The position numbers and the translations under genes were made by a program. Below the pieces are notes generated by a model. That model was not told where the DNA came from and ran no database searches. It saw nothing but the letters and a program-made list of their open reading frames with translations. From an uncultured Roseburia sp. (GTDB lineage: Bacteria; Bacillota; Clostridia; Lachnospirales; Lachnospiraceae), in the NCBI GenBank assembly GCA_947652855.1, contig CANTEO010000011.1:1-50123 (forward strand): a stretch of 50,123 bases of DNA, given 5' to 3'. This document shows, in pieces, positions 1 through 8,290 of this stretch (the stretch's first letter is position 1; each line of letters starts with the position of its first letter).

Positions 1-50
1 GATAAAATGAAGCTGCCGCTTCACGAATTTTCATTCGTTAAAGCGACAGC
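1..50 (-). terminator. Imperfect stem-loop at window edge
   Basis: Bases 12-50 form a long imperfect hairpin around an ATTCGT/ACGAAT core, with closing arms GCTG and CAGC. Read on the minus strand it is followed by a T-rich tail at bases 11-1, so it could end minus-strand transcription. The stem has two mismatches and one bulge and no supported gene feeds it. A 60-codon frame at 38-220 on the minus strand resembles no family I know. Nothing else is seen in 51-247. Confidence 0.3.
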
Positions 51-247
51 CCCTTAATTTGACCCACAATAAATTCGACGCGCATGAAAATTTCCTGCAA
101 AAGCTCCTTGCATTCCGTTGTCTCCCCAGTTTTTATATGACCACTTTTTTGACCCCGTATGGCTTCATTTCCTAAAATAATCAGAAAATATTGGGCTTTT
201 TGGAAGAAAAAAGATTGCAATATGGCTATAGAAAAACGGAAAATGGT

Positions 248-276
248 TTGACATTTGCCTTCTTAGGGAGTAAGAT
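248..276 (+). promoter_or_regulatory. SigA-type promoter upstream of Rpn gene
   Basis: TTGACA at 248-253, a 17-base spacer and TAAGAT at 271-276 make a near-consensus vegetative promoter. Transcription should start near 283. The first thing downstream is not a gene but a strong terminator-like hairpin at 320-352; the Rpn gene begins at 469. Confidence 0.7.
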
Positions 277-319
277 ACTATAAGATTCGATTGCTAAGAA
301 AGAAATTGACTGCAAAAAT

Positions 320-366
320 GGCCTTCGCAGATTTCCTTAATCTGCGAGGGCCTTTCCTGTTTTTCG
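320..366 (+). terminator. Rho-independent terminator or attenuator
   Basis: A 14-bp stem (320-333 with 339-352, one G-T pair, 5-base loop TCCTT) is followed by the T-rich run TTTCCTGTTTTT. It lies about 40 bases after the predicted start of the promoter at 248-276. The pair would give a transcript of about 80 nt with no open frame, or act as an attenuator for the nuclease gene downstream. Confidence 0.75.
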
Positions 367-468
367 CCATAGCATCCATTTTACAAAAATAATCTTGATT
401 CAACACGCAGTACGCGGTATGCTGTTATTAGAAAGACAAAAGAAAAGAAAGAAGGGTGGAGACGTGGC

Positions 469-1422
469 ATGGATGATTTTTTAATGAAGCCGAAGATTGA
501 TTTCGCCTTTAAGGAAATTATGAGAAATGAACAGGCAAGGATTGGGTTTTTGTCTGCTTTCCTAAAGCTGAACCCGGCAGAGATTCGAAAAACAGAGATA
601 TTGAACACGGATTTACGAAAACTGCATGAAGATGAGAAGCAAGGGATCCTGGATGTACGGATCATGATGAATAACGACACGGAAATCGACATTGAAATAC
701 AGCTCTCCGCTTTAAACGTGTGGGCAGACCGCGCCTTGTTTTATTTATCAAAGATGTTCACAGAGCAGATTCGCGCCGGACAAAACTACAATGTATTTAA
801 AAAATGCGTAAGCATCAGCATCCTGGACTTTGATTTGTTCAAAGAAAATCCGGGATTCTACTCATGCTTCCACATCCGTGAGGACACGCATGGATTCTTA
901 TACACGGATAAGATGGAATTTCATGTGATAGAGCTTCCAAAGCTTCCGAAAAGCTTAGGAACGCAGGATGGCGACATCTTACTTTGGGCAAAATTCATAA
1001 ACGCAGAGCAAAAGGAGGATTTTGATATGTTAGCGCAAAAAAACACCTATATCGACGATGCTTACCAGCAACTGAAGGTCATTAGCCAGGACAAAGAAAA
1101 ACAATTGGAATATGAGGCTCGTGAAAAAGCCATACGCGATTACAATCAAATGATGTATGAAGCGAACGTTCTTGGCAGGGAGCAGGGGTATCAGGAGGGA
1201 AAAGCAAAAGGATTGGCTGAAGGTAAAGCTGAAGGCTTGGCTGAAGGTAAAGCTGAAGGCTTGGCTGAAGGCTTGAAAAAAGCAATTACGGCCCTGATTT
1301 CAGATCATTTGGAATATGGCATACCTAGAGAAAAAACCTTGGAGAAGCTTCAACTGCATTTTGGCCTGACAGCAGGCCAGGCAGAACAGAGTTATTCAGA
1401 TTTGACAAAAGCGATGAATTAG
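469..1422 (+). CDS. Rpn family PD-(D/E)XK recombination-promoting nuclease
   Basis: The 317-residue product matches the Rpn/PDDEXK_2 family (long labelled putative transposase), whose members are DNA endonucleases that promote RecA-independent recombination. The N-terminal phrase KPKIDFAFKEIM is typical. D62, then E76-I-Q78, fits the D-x(n)-E-x-Q variant of the PD-(D/E)XK catalytic site. The C-terminal third is a charged helix with LAEGKAEG repeats, a hallmark of the family whose copy number varies between relatives, then a short helical tail. GGAG at 458-461 supports the ATG. The gene stands alone on the plus strand behind a promoter and attenuator-like hairpin. It appears intact. Family assignment is firm; the biological role (gene exchange or phage interference) is inference. 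Confidence 0.88.
   Translation: MDDFLMKPKIDFAFKEIMRNEQARIGFLSAFLKLNPAEIRKTEILNTDLRKLHEDEKQGILDVRIMMNNDTEIDIEIQLSALNVWADRALFYLSKMFTEQIRAGQNYNVFKKCVSISILDFDLFKENPGFYSCFHIREDTHGFLYTDKMEFHVIELPKLPKSLGTQDGDILLWAKFINAEQKEDFDMLAQKNTYIDDAYQQLKVISQDKEKQLEYEAREKAIRDYNQMMYEANVLGREQGYQEGKAKGLAEGKAEGLAEGKAEGLAEGLKKAITALISDHLEYGIPREKTLEKLQLHFGLTAGQAEQSYSDLTKAMN
1213..1272 (+). repeat. 24-bp in-frame tandem repeat in the Rpn gene
   Basis: A 24-bp unit beginning TTGGCTGAAGGT occurs at 1213-1236 and 1237-1260, followed by a 12-bp partial copy at 1261-1272. It encodes the eight-residue helical repeat LAEGKAEG. The copies are identical, so slippage or recombination could change the length without shifting the frame. 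Confidence 0.9.
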
Positions 1423-1455
1423 TGAAATTTTACAATAAGCCTGCGATTCATTTGA

Positions 1456-1546
1456 TTACAATGTCATTCACTTAAAGAATTGACGCTATGGCAAGCCCCG
1501 CTATCGAGCGGCACGCGTCCGCTCCCTTAAGCGAATGACATTGTAA
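1456..1546. repeat. 91-bp element with 20-bp terminal inverted repeats
   Basis: Arms at 1456-1475 and 1527-1546 are reverse complements with a single mismatch, separated by 51 bases. The interior carries a smaller hairpin, CCGCT-ATCG-AGCGG. There is no T-run, so it is not a classical terminator. It lies between the convergent Rpn and TIR genes. It could be a miniature inverted-repeat element or a folded intergenic RNA; target-site duplication is not evident. Confidence 0.6.
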
Positions 1547-1631
1547 CAGTTTTTATAAAATCTCTACGCCTTACCATTGTCTCGGCTATTCTATCCGCCG
1601 CCGCATTTCAAAGCCTCTTTTCGCAGCATCT

Positions 1632-3920
1632 TTATTCCCCTGCTATTCTGCGGTTGCATTCAGAAATTTTATCCTCTGCATCTTTATATCCTGTCAATTT
1701 CATAAACTGCGCTTTGGCCCATAGAATATCCTCCTCATTTCTGGGATTTCCCAACGCCTGGCACGCCTGAAAATACCTCGTCTCTGCATCAAGCCGGCCT
1801 GATTTTTTTTGAATTCCATCTCTGATTTCACTAGGCATTTTCTGAAGTAAAGGATTCGACTCCGCTATCACGGCCAACGCCGAAACTGACATAATTTTAC
1901 TATAGAATTCCTCATCTGACAAAATGGCATGGAAAACATCCTGCTCATCCGTATGCAATAAGATCGCAAGACAGTTTGGAGTTGACATTTCTTTTCTAAT
2001 AGACAGCATTTCCTGTATCTTTTTTTCTGCAAAAAACCGTCTCTTCTCTTCTGCAATAAAATCTATCTCCTTACCGATCCTTTCTTTCTCCCGGATCAGC
2101 TCTTCCTCCTTTTTCAGGCTGGCTATTTTCTGCCTTAATTCCCCATGAAAAATGGTAAGCTGATTCCGCTGTTCCTGTTCCGATTGCAAATCCTTTTGCA
2201 AAGCAGCGATAATGCTGTCTATTTCCTTTTTCTCACTCAAAGCAAGAAACCCCAAATTAGACCGCTTCTCCTTTTGCCTTAGAATCATGCCGCTATATTC
2301 TGAAACACGCTTAGCGCACTCCTTCATCTCCCCCTCTACCCTCTGAACTTGATGAGACAGGCTAAGAATTTCATCCAAGACCTGCTCTACAATGCCGCGG
2401 CTCTTCTCCAAGCTGCGTATCTCTTGATCGAATTCCTTCTCCTTTGCCTGCCAGCCCTCCCATTCCTCTTTCCTTGAAAGGAACTGCAGCCAAAGCTCTT
2501 TTGCCTTTACGCATCGGTTTTCATATTCCTTGCAGCAATTCTTTTGAAACTCCATAATTTCAGGATAGCTGCTATATTGCCGCAAAGAATCGGTAAGCGC
2601 GCGAAAATCTGTTTCCGTAAGCGCTTCATTCAGCCATTTTTTCTTCTCAGACAGAATTTGAGAGACAAATTCTTCCCTCTTTCTCTTTTCAATTTTCGCA
2701 TTGTACCCTTCCAGCTCTTCTTTCAAACGTTCATCCGCAAACCGAATTGCCTTCTTATAATTTCTATTGTGACGAAACGTGCCATTCACCTTGCCCAAGC
2801 AAATCTGGCTGCTAACCTGAAACTCTGCCATGAGCTTCCCAACATAAGCCAACGCGTTCTCAGGATCCAGATTTAGGACCTTTTCCAAAAACTCATCCGC
2901 CTTAAGCCAGTCCTGATCCTCTAAAAACAAGAACGCCCTCCTTAACAGCGGCTCCGTGCTGGAATTGGATGGGCCGGCAAGGCTCCCTGCCTCATTCTGC
3001 GCCACTGCATTTACTCTCTGGCTTCGTTCCCCAATAATCTTTCCGACGCCGCGCGCCAAATCCTGAATAGCCCCCACCTTCCCTAAATCCTGGGCCTGTA
3101 AGCGCCGAAACTCCGGCGGCATATCATATGCATCCAAATTTTGATAACAGGGAATCAACGTTTTCTTGCTCCCTGCTTCTATAAGGCTCAGGAAACGGCT
3201 CCATTCATTCTTTACCCACACTGCGTTAAAATGCTCATAATCCGTCCCGACCACAAGCATTACCCGAGCAGAATGCAGCGCGGCAAAAATGTAAGGCTCA
3301 TATTCTTCTCCCAACTTCTCCTCAAGCGTAATCCTGGCGAAAAAAACCTTGTATCCTTTCTCCGTCAGCTCATCATAAATATCCTGCGCAAGGACGCTGT
3401 CCATTGTACGCCCACCGTCCTCATCCGTCTCTTTATAGCAGATAAAGACATCGTAAGGCTCCTCTTTGGACGAAACCTCCAAGATTGCCATACGCAGGCT
3501 TTCCATCGCCGTCGCCTCTTCCCGGTAAACGGCACGCGAAGCGACGTCAGAGCGCCCCAGAGCCATTTCAAAATCAGGATCCTCTAAAACACTGTCGAAA
3601 GAAGGACGATGGCAGGTCGGTATTTTCCTGCCGGTTTTGGGATCGTCCACATATTCAATTCCAAACCGGCATAGCACAATCCCCCAATATGCCTCTGCCT
3701 CTTCAGGAAATTCAGCGACGACGCTTTCATATACTAAAGAAGCTTTATCAAACTCACAGGCGGCCCTTAGCCGGTTCGCCCGTGAAAAAAGGGTCAGTTT
3801 CTTCTCATTGTCCATCAATGGGACCGTTTGCTTTGACCCACAATACTCACATTCGCAAACGGTCATCCCAAATCCGACAGCCAGGTCTCCCCCACACATT
3901 TTACATTTTAAGACAGCCAT
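1632..3920 (-). CDS. Zinc-ribbon, TPR, TIR domain and coiled-coil protein
   Basis: The 762-residue protein begins with a zinc ribbon (C6, C9, C24, C27). A TPR-like segment follows at about 43-85, and a TIR domain at about 155-290 opening YDVFICYKETDEDGG. Within the TIR domain, WVKNEW places a glutamate (E239) where TIR NAD-cleaving enzymes keep their catalytic residue. A second TPR-like stretch at 325-375, a long charged coiled coil at about 380-650 and a helical C terminus ending with a GYKDAEDKI phrase complete it. Bacterial TIR domains commonly degrade NAD or make signalling nucleotides in antiphage defence; this role is inferred. The start has a strong site, GGGAGGAAGG. It is the last gene of a cassette with a membrane protein and an SPFH protein. 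The TIR assignment is secure; the function is not known. Confidence 0.85.
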   Translation of the reverse strand: MAVLKCKMCGGDLAVGFGMTVCECEYCGSKQTVPLMDNEKKLTLFSRANRLRAACEFDKASLVYESVVAEFPEEAEAYWGIVLCRFGIEYVDDPKTGRKIPTCHRPSFDSVLEDPDFEMALGRSDVASRAVYREEATAMESLRMAILEVSSKEEPYDVFICYKETDEDGGRTMDSVLAQDIYDELTEKGYKVFFARITLEEKLGEEYEPYIFAALHSARVMLVVGTDYEHFNAVWVKNEWSRFLSLIEAGSKKTLIPCYQNLDAYDMPPEFRRLQAQDLGKVGAIQDLARGVGKIIGERSQRVNAVAQNEAGSLAGPSNSSTEPLLRRAFLFLEDQDWLKADEFLEKVLNLDPENALAYVGKLMAEFQVSSQICLGKVNGTFRHNRNYKKAIRFADERLKEELEGYNAKIEKRKREEFVSQILSEKKKWLNEALTETDFRALTDSLRQYSSYPEIMEFQKNCCKEYENRCVKAKELWLQFLSRKEEWEGWQAKEKEFDQEIRSLEKSRGIVEQVLDEILSLSHQVQRVEGEMKECAKRVSEYSGMILRQKEKRSNLGFLALSEKKEIDSIIAALQKDLQSEQEQRNQLTIFHGELRQKIASLKKEEELIREKERIGKEIDFIAEEKRRFFAEKKIQEMLSIRKEMSTPNCLAILLHTDEQDVFHAILSDEEFYSKIMSVSALAVIAESNPLLQKMPSEIRDGIQKKSGRLDAETRYFQACQALGNPRNEEDILWAKAQFMKLTGYKDAEDKISECNRRIAGE

Positions 3921-3935
3921 AAGCCTTCCTCCCGG

Positions 3936-4634
3936 TTATTTGCCCAATGCGCAAAGGCGGTTCCGTTCCTTAATTGCCGCAACCGCCCCCGCGCACAGCG
4001 TCACAATGTCGGCCTCATCGCGCTTCACCAACGCGCCTTGTATCTCCTGAAGCTGCCCCATAATTTTATCCTCCATAGCGCGCGTCCTTTCCGAAGACAC
4101 CGGATCGCTATAGTTCAGCTCCTCCGTCACGCTTTTTAGGGCTTTCCTAAGCGCTTCATCTGAACACTGCCCGTAAAGAGAAGCCGAAAACGACTGCAGC
4201 TCCCTCATCTTTAAACAGTCTTTTTTTAAATGGACGTCCTGCCTCTCAATTTCTTCCCGCGCTCCGTCGGCGGCAATGCCTCCGATTCCCGCTAATGCCA
4301 AAAGCACGGCATTGACAATCAGCGCCATCCAAAAAGGAGCCGCTTTTGAGAAGGCCATCTCCAAAAAACTGGCCGTCATCTGCACAGTCAGATACACAAC
4401 GCCTAGCTTCACGATCGGAATCCCGTAAATCCTGCTTTTTACGTCGCACTCGCGAAAAAAAGCGGCTTTCAGGCTAAACGCCTGATAAGCGACGGCAGCC
4501 GCCCCACAAGCGTAAGCGAGCCAAAAGACGCCATTCCTGTGAAACGGGGCGGCAAAAGCAATGACGGAATATGCCGCAAATAAAATTGCAAGCGCTATGT
4601 AACTGCGAACCTCATGTTTTCTCATTTGTATCAC
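3936..4634 (-). CDS. Four-helix membrane protein of the TIR/SPFH cassette
   Basis: This 232-residue protein has four predicted membrane segments (about 11-30, 35-53, 73-95 and 99-121) and a soluble, charged, helical C-terminal half. I do not recognise a named family. The GTG at 4634 has AAGGAG six bases upstream and overlaps the SPFH stop codon by four bases; an ATG at 4625 is the alternative. It ends 15 bases before the TIR gene. The overlap and tight spacing argue for co-translation with both neighbours. It may anchor the TIR and SPFH proteins at the membrane, which is inference from position alone. Confidence 0.75.
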   Translation of the reverse strand: MIQMRKHEVRSYIALAILFAAYSVIAFAAPFHRNGVFWLAYACGAAAVAYQAFSLKAAFFRECDVKSRIYGIPIVKLGVVYLTVQMTASFLEMAFSKAAPFWMALIVNAVLLALAGIGGIAADGAREEIERQDVHLKKDCLKMRELQSFSASLYGQCSDEALRKALKSVTEELNYSDPVSSERTRAMEDKIMGQLQEIQGALVKRDEADIVTLCAGAVAAIKERNRLCALGK

Positions 4635-6394
4635 TCACCTCTCCTTTTTCCACAATTTGGGCAAAAGTTCCCAACAATTCCCGCCTGCCCGCATACGCAG
4701 CTCCATGCCTCTGCCTTTGCCGGACGCTTTGCCCCGCACATCGTGCAGAAATTTCCCATGACCCCTTTTGCGCCGCAGCCGCAGTCCCATGGCTCCTGCT
4801 TCTGAAAGCCTGGCTTTTCTTTTCCGCAATTCGGGCAGAACCTGCCCGTAATTCCGCCTTGTCCGCAAGAGCAGCTCCACGTCCCCACGATGCCGCCTCC
4901 GGCCGCCTGTCCCATCTGGCCGGCCTCTGCCATCAAAGGCTCCATGGCCTCTTTCGCCATTCCCATCACGCCGCCCATAGCCCCAAGGCCAATGCCAAAG
5001 CTTGCCAAATCCCCGATCACGCCGCCTCCGGCGCCACCGGAAATGCCATGCTTCATCGCCTCCATGCCAACCTGACGCGACGTTTCCTGCTGATAGGTAT
5101 AGCCCTTCATGCGCATCGCCGCCGCCTCTGCCGCCGCCTGCATCTGATAGGCCTCGGCTTCTGCCTGACGCTGAATCTTTAAGGCTTCTGCCTCACCCTG
5201 CGCCCCAATCACCTTCATTCTCGCATCTGCCTGCGCCTCAACCGCTTTCCGCTCCGCCGCAGCCTCCGCTTCGCTTTTCCGAATCTGCTCCTGACGGACA
5301 AGCAGATATTGCTCCGCGTACTGCTCCTTCAATTTCTTGAAATTCGGGTCGTCATCCGGGGTCAGAATCCGCTCGACAAAAAATTCAGGCATGGAAAGGC
5401 CATAGTCATCCAAGCTTGCATTTAGCTTATCGCGCAGCGCGGCAGAAAGCCGCATCAGCTCCTGATCAATTTCAAGGATGTTAATGCCGCTCTCCTTGAT
5501 CGTCTGCGCAAGAATGCTTTTTACCTGAGTCATCACTAAAGAACGGAAATATCCCTTACTCCCTCCGCTCCCTAAAAGCTGATCCTGCCTCAAGGCGCCC
5601 GCCGTGCCTACAACCTTAAGCAGAAGCTTTCTTGAATTCGTGACCCGAATATGAAACGCCCCGCATGCCCCAAGCTCAATATGCAGTCCAGACGCCGGAT
5701 CGAATAGGCGGACCTTCGAATCCGTCCCCCATTTGATTCCCATCTGCGTCGCCATATTGATGAAATATATTTCAGAATGAAAGGTTCCCTCTATGTCCGT
5801 CAATTGCTGGCGCATCTTTCCCAATAACGGGAGCTGCTGCGTCTCCAGGGCATATCGGCCGGCCTGAAACAAATCCAGCGCCTGCCCATCTTTAAAAAAT
5901 ATAGCCTCCTGGCTTTCATGCACAATCAACTGAGACCCATAATTAAAATCCACAACCGGATGCTTAAAAATAAGCGTCTCATCGTCCCCCTCGTATTGAA
6001 TGACGCTTATCAATCCGTCCTGCCTGATCCTCTCCTGCGTCAGCCTTTCCCTTACGCGGTTCTCAAAATCACATACCGGGCAGGCATAAATTTCCGCAGA
6101 CCTTGGGGCGATCAGGCGCACGCCGCACTGCGCGCATGAAAACTCCTCCGCCAGGTGATTTTCATGCGACGTATTGATTTTCTCATGGCATACGGGGCAG
6201 GCCGCATCCTCCCCTCTCGATTGGTCAAACACCACCTGATTGCCGCAATAGGGGCATTCACGGGAGGCCAGCCTATGGTTGCGGACATCAATCACATTGC
6301 CGCAGGAGCACTCTATTCTCCTCTTAACGAAAAACCCCCTCTTCGCCTCCGCATATTTCCCGCAGTTTGGACATAAAATAGCAAACTTAGCCAT
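4631..6394 (-). CDS. SPFH (flotillin/YdjI-like) protein with multiple zinc ribbons
   Basis: The product (about 587 residues) opens with three zinc-ribbon pairs (CPNCG, ECPYCG with CPVCH, CAQCG with CPVCD). An SPFH/Band-7 domain follows (about 130-330), then an Ala/Glu/Gln-rich coiled coil, a Gly/Met-rich stretch, and three more zinc ribbons at the C terminus, each of the form WxCxCG...GxFCxxCG. No membrane helix is seen. The layout recalls the virion-core-like/YdjI group; Bacillus YdjI helps recruit PspA in the membrane-stress response. No pspA, ydjG or ydjH neighbour is present; the partners here are a four-helix membrane protein and a TIR protein. The longest frame starts at TTG 6421; ATG 6394, just before the first zinc ribbon, or ATG 6406 is more likely. 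Confidence 0.85.
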   Translation of the reverse strand: MAKFAILCPNCGKYAEAKRGFFVKRRIECSCGNVIDVRNHRLASRECPYCGNQVVFDQSRGEDAACPVCHEKINTSHENHLAEEFSCAQCGVRLIAPRSAEIYACPVCDFENRVRERLTQERIRQDGLISVIQYEGDDETLIFKHPVVDFNYGSQLIVHESQEAIFFKDGQALDLFQAGRYALETQQLPLLGKMRQQLTDIEGTFHSEIYFINMATQMGIKWGTDSKVRLFDPASGLHIELGACGAFHIRVTNSRKLLLKVVGTAGALRQDQLLGSGGSKGYFRSLVMTQVKSILAQTIKESGINILEIDQELMRLSAALRDKLNASLDDYGLSMPEFFVERILTPDDDPNFKKLKEQYAEQYLLVRQEQIRKSEAEAAAERKAVEAQADARMKVIGAQGEAEALKIQRQAEAEAYQMQAAAEAAAMRMKGYTYQQETSRQVGMEAMKHGISGGAGGGVIGDLASFGIGLGAMGGVMGMAKEAMEPLMAEAGQMGQAAGGGIVGTWSCSCGQGGITGRFCPNCGKEKPGFQKQEPWDCGCGAKGVMGNFCTMCGAKRPAKAEAWSCVCGQAGIVGNFCPNCGKRRGE

Positions 6395-6443
6395 TCTCGT
6401 TACCATCCCTTCCTTTCCCAACGCATATCCTCTTAAGCCGCTC

Positions 6444-8288
6444 TTATTTTCTTTTGTTTACGTTCTTCTTCCCTTTCTTCTTCCCGATCCCTTCCCTTGG
6501 CCGAATCAGGCACTTCTCCCCCATCCCAATCAAGTCCGCCCTCCCGGCTTTTAACAGCGCCTCCTTCACCAGCCCATAATTCTTCGGATCGCGGTATTGA
6601 ATCAGCGCGCGCTGCATCGCCTTCTCATGTGGGCTCTTCGCCACATAGACAGGCTGCATCGTGCGCGGGTCAAGCCCTGTGTAATACATACAAGTCGAAA
6701 CCGTCGAGGGAGTTGGGTAAAAATCCTGCACCTGCTTTGGCGCATGGCGCGAGTCACGCAAAAATTCCGCCAGCTCCACCGCCTCTTTTAACGTAGAGCC
6801 AGGATGCGAGGACATCAGGTACGGCACCAGATACTGCTCCTTAGAAAGCGAGGCGTTCACCTTTTGATACTCCCGCGCAAATCTCCGGTAAGCCTCCCCG
6901 CAGGGCTTTCCCATCTTCTCCAAGACCGCGTCGCTGATATGCTCCGGCGCCACTTTGAGCTGCCCGCTGACATGATATTTGCACAGCTCCCTTAAAAACG
7001 TCCGATCCTTGTCCCAAAGCAGATAGTCAAAGCGGATGCCGGAGCGGATGAACACCTTCTTCACGCCAGGCAGCTCCCGCAGCTTCTTTAAAAGCGACAG
7101 ATAATCCTTATGGTCAGCCGTAAGGCTTTTGCATGGCGAAGGAAACAGGCACTGCCTGCCTGGGCAGGCGCCCTTCGTCCACTGCTTTTTGCAGGCCGGC
7201 GCCCGAAAATTTGCCGTCGGCCCGCCCACGTCATGGATATAGCCCTTAAAGCCCGGCTCCTTTGTCATGGCCTTCGCCTCCTCCACCAGGGACGCATGGC
7301 TCCTGGCCTGGACAATCCTGCCCTGATGGAACGTTAGGGCGCAAAAATTACAGCCCCCAAAGCAGCCGCGGCTGCTGACAAGGCTAAACTTCACTTCCGC
7401 AATCGCCGGGACGCCCCCGGCTTTTTCATACGAAGGATGGTATGTGCGCATATAGGGCAGGGCATATACGTCGTCCATCTCCATCTGGCTAAGCGGCTTT
7501 GCCGCCGGGTTCTGCACGACATAAAGCGCCCCGCCATACGTCTCGAACAGCCGCCTTCCAGAAAATGGATCGGTGTTTTTGTGCTGCTCATAGAAGCTTT
7601 TGGCATAGGCCCGCTTGTTAGAAGAGACTTCTTCATACGAAGGCAGCTCCACCGCGTCGTAGATGTCCTCCCGTTTTCTTGTTTTATAGACTGTCCCGTC
7701 AATGAACGTAATGTCTGACACGGAAAGCCCGCTGTCAAGCGCCTCCGCAATCTCCACAATGCTTTTCTCCCCCATGCCATAAGAGATCAAATCCGCGCCG
7801 GAGTCCAGCAGGATGGACCGCCTCACCTTATCCGACCAATAGTCATAATGGGCGAGCCGCCGCAGGCTCGCCTCAATGCCGCCTATGACAATCGGCGTTT
7901 TTTTGTAAATCTTGCGAATCAGGTTGCAGTACACAACCGTCGCGTAATCGGGGCGCCGCCCCATCACGCCGCCGGGCGAATAGGCGTCCGTCTCCCGCCG
8001 GCGCTTCGACACAGAATAATGGTTCACCATGGAATCCATGTTCCCCGCGCTCACCAAAAACGCAAGCCTCGGCTCACCAAGCGACGCAATGCTCTCCTCC
8101 CTCCTCCAATCCGGCTGAGAGAGGATGCCGACGGAAAACCCGTGCGCCGTAAGCACGCGCGAAATCACCGCGTGGCCAAACGACGGGTGATCCACATAAG
8201 CGTCCCCAATCACATACACAAAATCAAGCTGCGCGATCCCCCGCTCCTTCAGTTCCTCCCCCGTCATGGGCAAAAAGCCATTCTGCAT
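6444..8288 (-). CDS. YgiQ family radical SAM protein
   Basis: The 614-residue protein matches YgiQ-type radical SAM enzymes. The N terminus has the B12-binding-like YVIGDAYVDHPSFGHAVI region. The radical SAM cluster is in SRGCFGGCNFCALTFHQGR, with C-x3-C-x2-C spacing that holds a 4Fe-4S cluster. A Cys-rich segment near CKKQWTKGACPGRQC follows, then the typical C-terminal domain with DFYPTPSTVSTCMYYTG, and a Lys-rich tail. Length is close to the family norm. The substrate of this family is unknown. It ends 50 bases before the SPFH start and begins 3 bases after the HAD gene ends, so it belongs to the pepD-M23-HAD run and may be co-transcribed with the TIR cassette. Confidence 0.93.
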   Translation of the reverse strand: MQNGFLPMTGEELKERGIAQLDFVYVIGDAYVDHPSFGHAVISRVLTAHGFSVGILSQPDWRREESIASLGEPRLAFLVSAGNMDSMVNHYSVSKRRRETDAYSPGGVMGRRPDYATVVYCNLIRKIYKKTPIVIGGIEASLRRLAHYDYWSDKVRRSILLDSGADLISYGMGEKSIVEIAEALDSGLSVSDITFIDGTVYKTRKREDIYDAVELPSYEEVSSNKRAYAKSFYEQHKNTDPFSGRRLFETYGGALYVVQNPAAKPLSQMEMDDVYALPYMRTYHPSYEKAGGVPAIAEVKFSLVSSRGCFGGCNFCALTFHQGRIVQARSHASLVEEAKAMTKEPGFKGYIHDVGGPTANFRAPACKKQWTKGACPGRQCLFPSPCKSLTADHKDYLSLLKKLRELPGVKKVFIRSGIRFDYLLWDKDRTFLRELCKYHVSGQLKVAPEHISDAVLEKMGKPCGEAYRRFAREYQKVNASLSKEQYLVPYLMSSHPGSTLKEAVELAEFLRDSRHAPKQVQDFYPTPSTVSTCMYYTGLDPRTMQPVYVAKSPHEKAMQRALIQYRDPKNYGLVKEALLKAGRADLIGMGEKCLIRPREGIGKKKGKKNVNKRK

Positions 8289-8290
8289 CT

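Noticed and set aside
38..220. Minus-strand 60-codon frame
   Set aside because: No ribosome binding site, no family pattern, and it ends inside the hairpin at 12-50.
1456..1546. Bidirectional terminator
   Set aside because: The arms are 51 bases apart and no T-run follows on either side.
4571..5340. Plus-strand frames of up to 203 codons opposite the SPFH gene
   Set aside because: They mirror the Gly/Met/Cys-rich coding strand and give Pro/Ala/His-rich, pattern-free protein.
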